Below, piece after piece: positions 5,073-5,254 of a stretch of DNA of 5,254 nucleotides. The DNA lies in NCBI GenBank assembly GCA_900758315.1, contig CAAERF010000052.1, positions 1 to 5,254 on the forward strand. The letters are read 5' to 3'. The notes below the pieces were generated by a model. It did not search any database. It worked only from the letters and a program-made list of their open reading frames with translations, and was not told where the DNA came from. The position numbers were made by a program, and so were the translations under genes. Within the stretch, counting starts at the first letter, position 1; every line of letters starts with the position of its first letter. Origin of the DNA: an uncultured Oscillospiraceae bacterium. Its GTDB lineage: Bacteria > Bacillota > Clostridia > Oscillospirales > Oscillospiraceae.

Positions 5073-5254
5073 TTATCGCTCCTCCTTCGCAGTAATATCC
5101 TGCACTTTTTCCTGTGCCTGTGCTGCTGTCCGGGCAGCGCTTTTCAGCGCCATAATGGTTGCCCGCACAGATGGCCGGGGGTCAATATCCAAAGGATTCT
5201 TCCCGCGCGTCAGCAAGCTGTCGCCGGATTGACGGCGGGTTGGGTCTTTTTTTC
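5073..5254 (-). CDS. C-terminal tail of an unidentified basic transfer-operon protein, possibly PcfB/DUF3801-like
   Basis: Only the last 59 codons and the stop (TAA at 5075-5073) lie in the window. I read the tail by hand. It opens with a basic, polar stretch (KKDPTRRQSGDSLLTRGKNP) and continues with PSVRATIMALKSAARTA. It ends in a helix rich in A, Q, K and E (AQAQEKVQDITAKEER). The PSVR..-plus-charged-helix ending and the position two genes before the coupling protein recall PcfB/DUF3801 accessory proteins, which link the relaxase to the coupling protein. The fragment is too short and low in complexity to be sure; the end of a relaxase-associated protein is another option. Its stop codon directly touches the next ATG. 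Reality of the gene is well supported; identity is weak. Confidence 0.6.
   Translation of the reverse strand, partial: KKDPTRRQSGDSLLTRGKNPLDIDPRPSVRATIMALKSAARTAAQAQEKVQDITAKEER
5081..5087 (-). promoter_or_regulatory. Ribosome binding site of the ArdC-like gene
   Basis: AAGGAGG lies 8 nt before the ATG at 5072 and within the last codons of the preceding gene (encoding KEE). It confirms this start and shows tight operon packing. Confidence 0.85.

Noticed and set aside
1..5254. tRNA or rRNA genes, CRISPR arrays, insertion sequences, oriT or attachment sites
   Set aside because: I looked for spaced repeats, transposase or integrase motifs and RNA-gene signatures and saw none. The window is an internal piece of the transfer region.

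Overview
The window is about 5.25 kb of a conjugative transfer operon. It most likely belongs to an integrative and conjugative element (ICE) of a gut-type Clostridia/Bacillota host. The basis is the gene order: a short basic tail that may be PcfB-like, an ArdC-like protein, a VirD4/TraG coupling protein, a small VirB2/Maff2-like membrane protein and a VirB6/TrbL-like channel protein. Strong GGAGG ribosome sites and tight gene packing also fit. All supported genes are on the minus strand, so the operon reads from high to low coordinates. The Tn1549/C. difficile-CTn type of transfer module is the closest match from memory; no database search was possible.

Layout in transcription order: (1) 5254-5073, the last 59 codons of an unidentified basic protein. 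(2) 5072-4248, a 274-residue protein with an ArdC-type N-terminal domain and an apparently degenerate zincin half. (3) 4244-2403, a 613-residue type IV coupling protein with intact Walker motifs. (4) 2446-2114, a 110-residue VirB2/Maff2-like protein with a signal peptide, overlapping the coupling protein gene by 44 nt. (5) 2099-588, a complete type IV toxin-antitoxin/abortive-infection cassette: promoter with palindromic operator, abiEi antitoxin, abiEii nucleotidyltransferase toxin. (6) 581-545, a rho-independent terminator. (7) 527-1, the first 175 codons of a VirB6/TrbL-like membrane protein, which runs off the window.

The most interesting point is where abiE sits. It lies inside the type IV secretion operon, between the pilin-like gene and the virB6-like gene. 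It is bounded by a 14-nt imperfect direct repeat (12/14 identical), and each copy begins exactly at a stop codon: the pilin-like gene's at 2116 and abiEii's at 590. This looks like the scar of an insertion, or of a recombination between short similar sequences. If so, the hairpin now behind abiEii was originally the element behind the pilin-like gene.

The AbiE promoter is near consensus (TTGACT, 17 nt, TATAAT) and is enclosed by a 17-bp inverted repeat with one mismatch, a plausible AbiEi operator. The arrangement therefore puts a repressor-bound operator, a strong promoter and a terminator between two parts of one secretion machine. It could stabilise the element, defend the host against phage, and alter expression of the downstream channel genes. 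Those functional consequences are inference.
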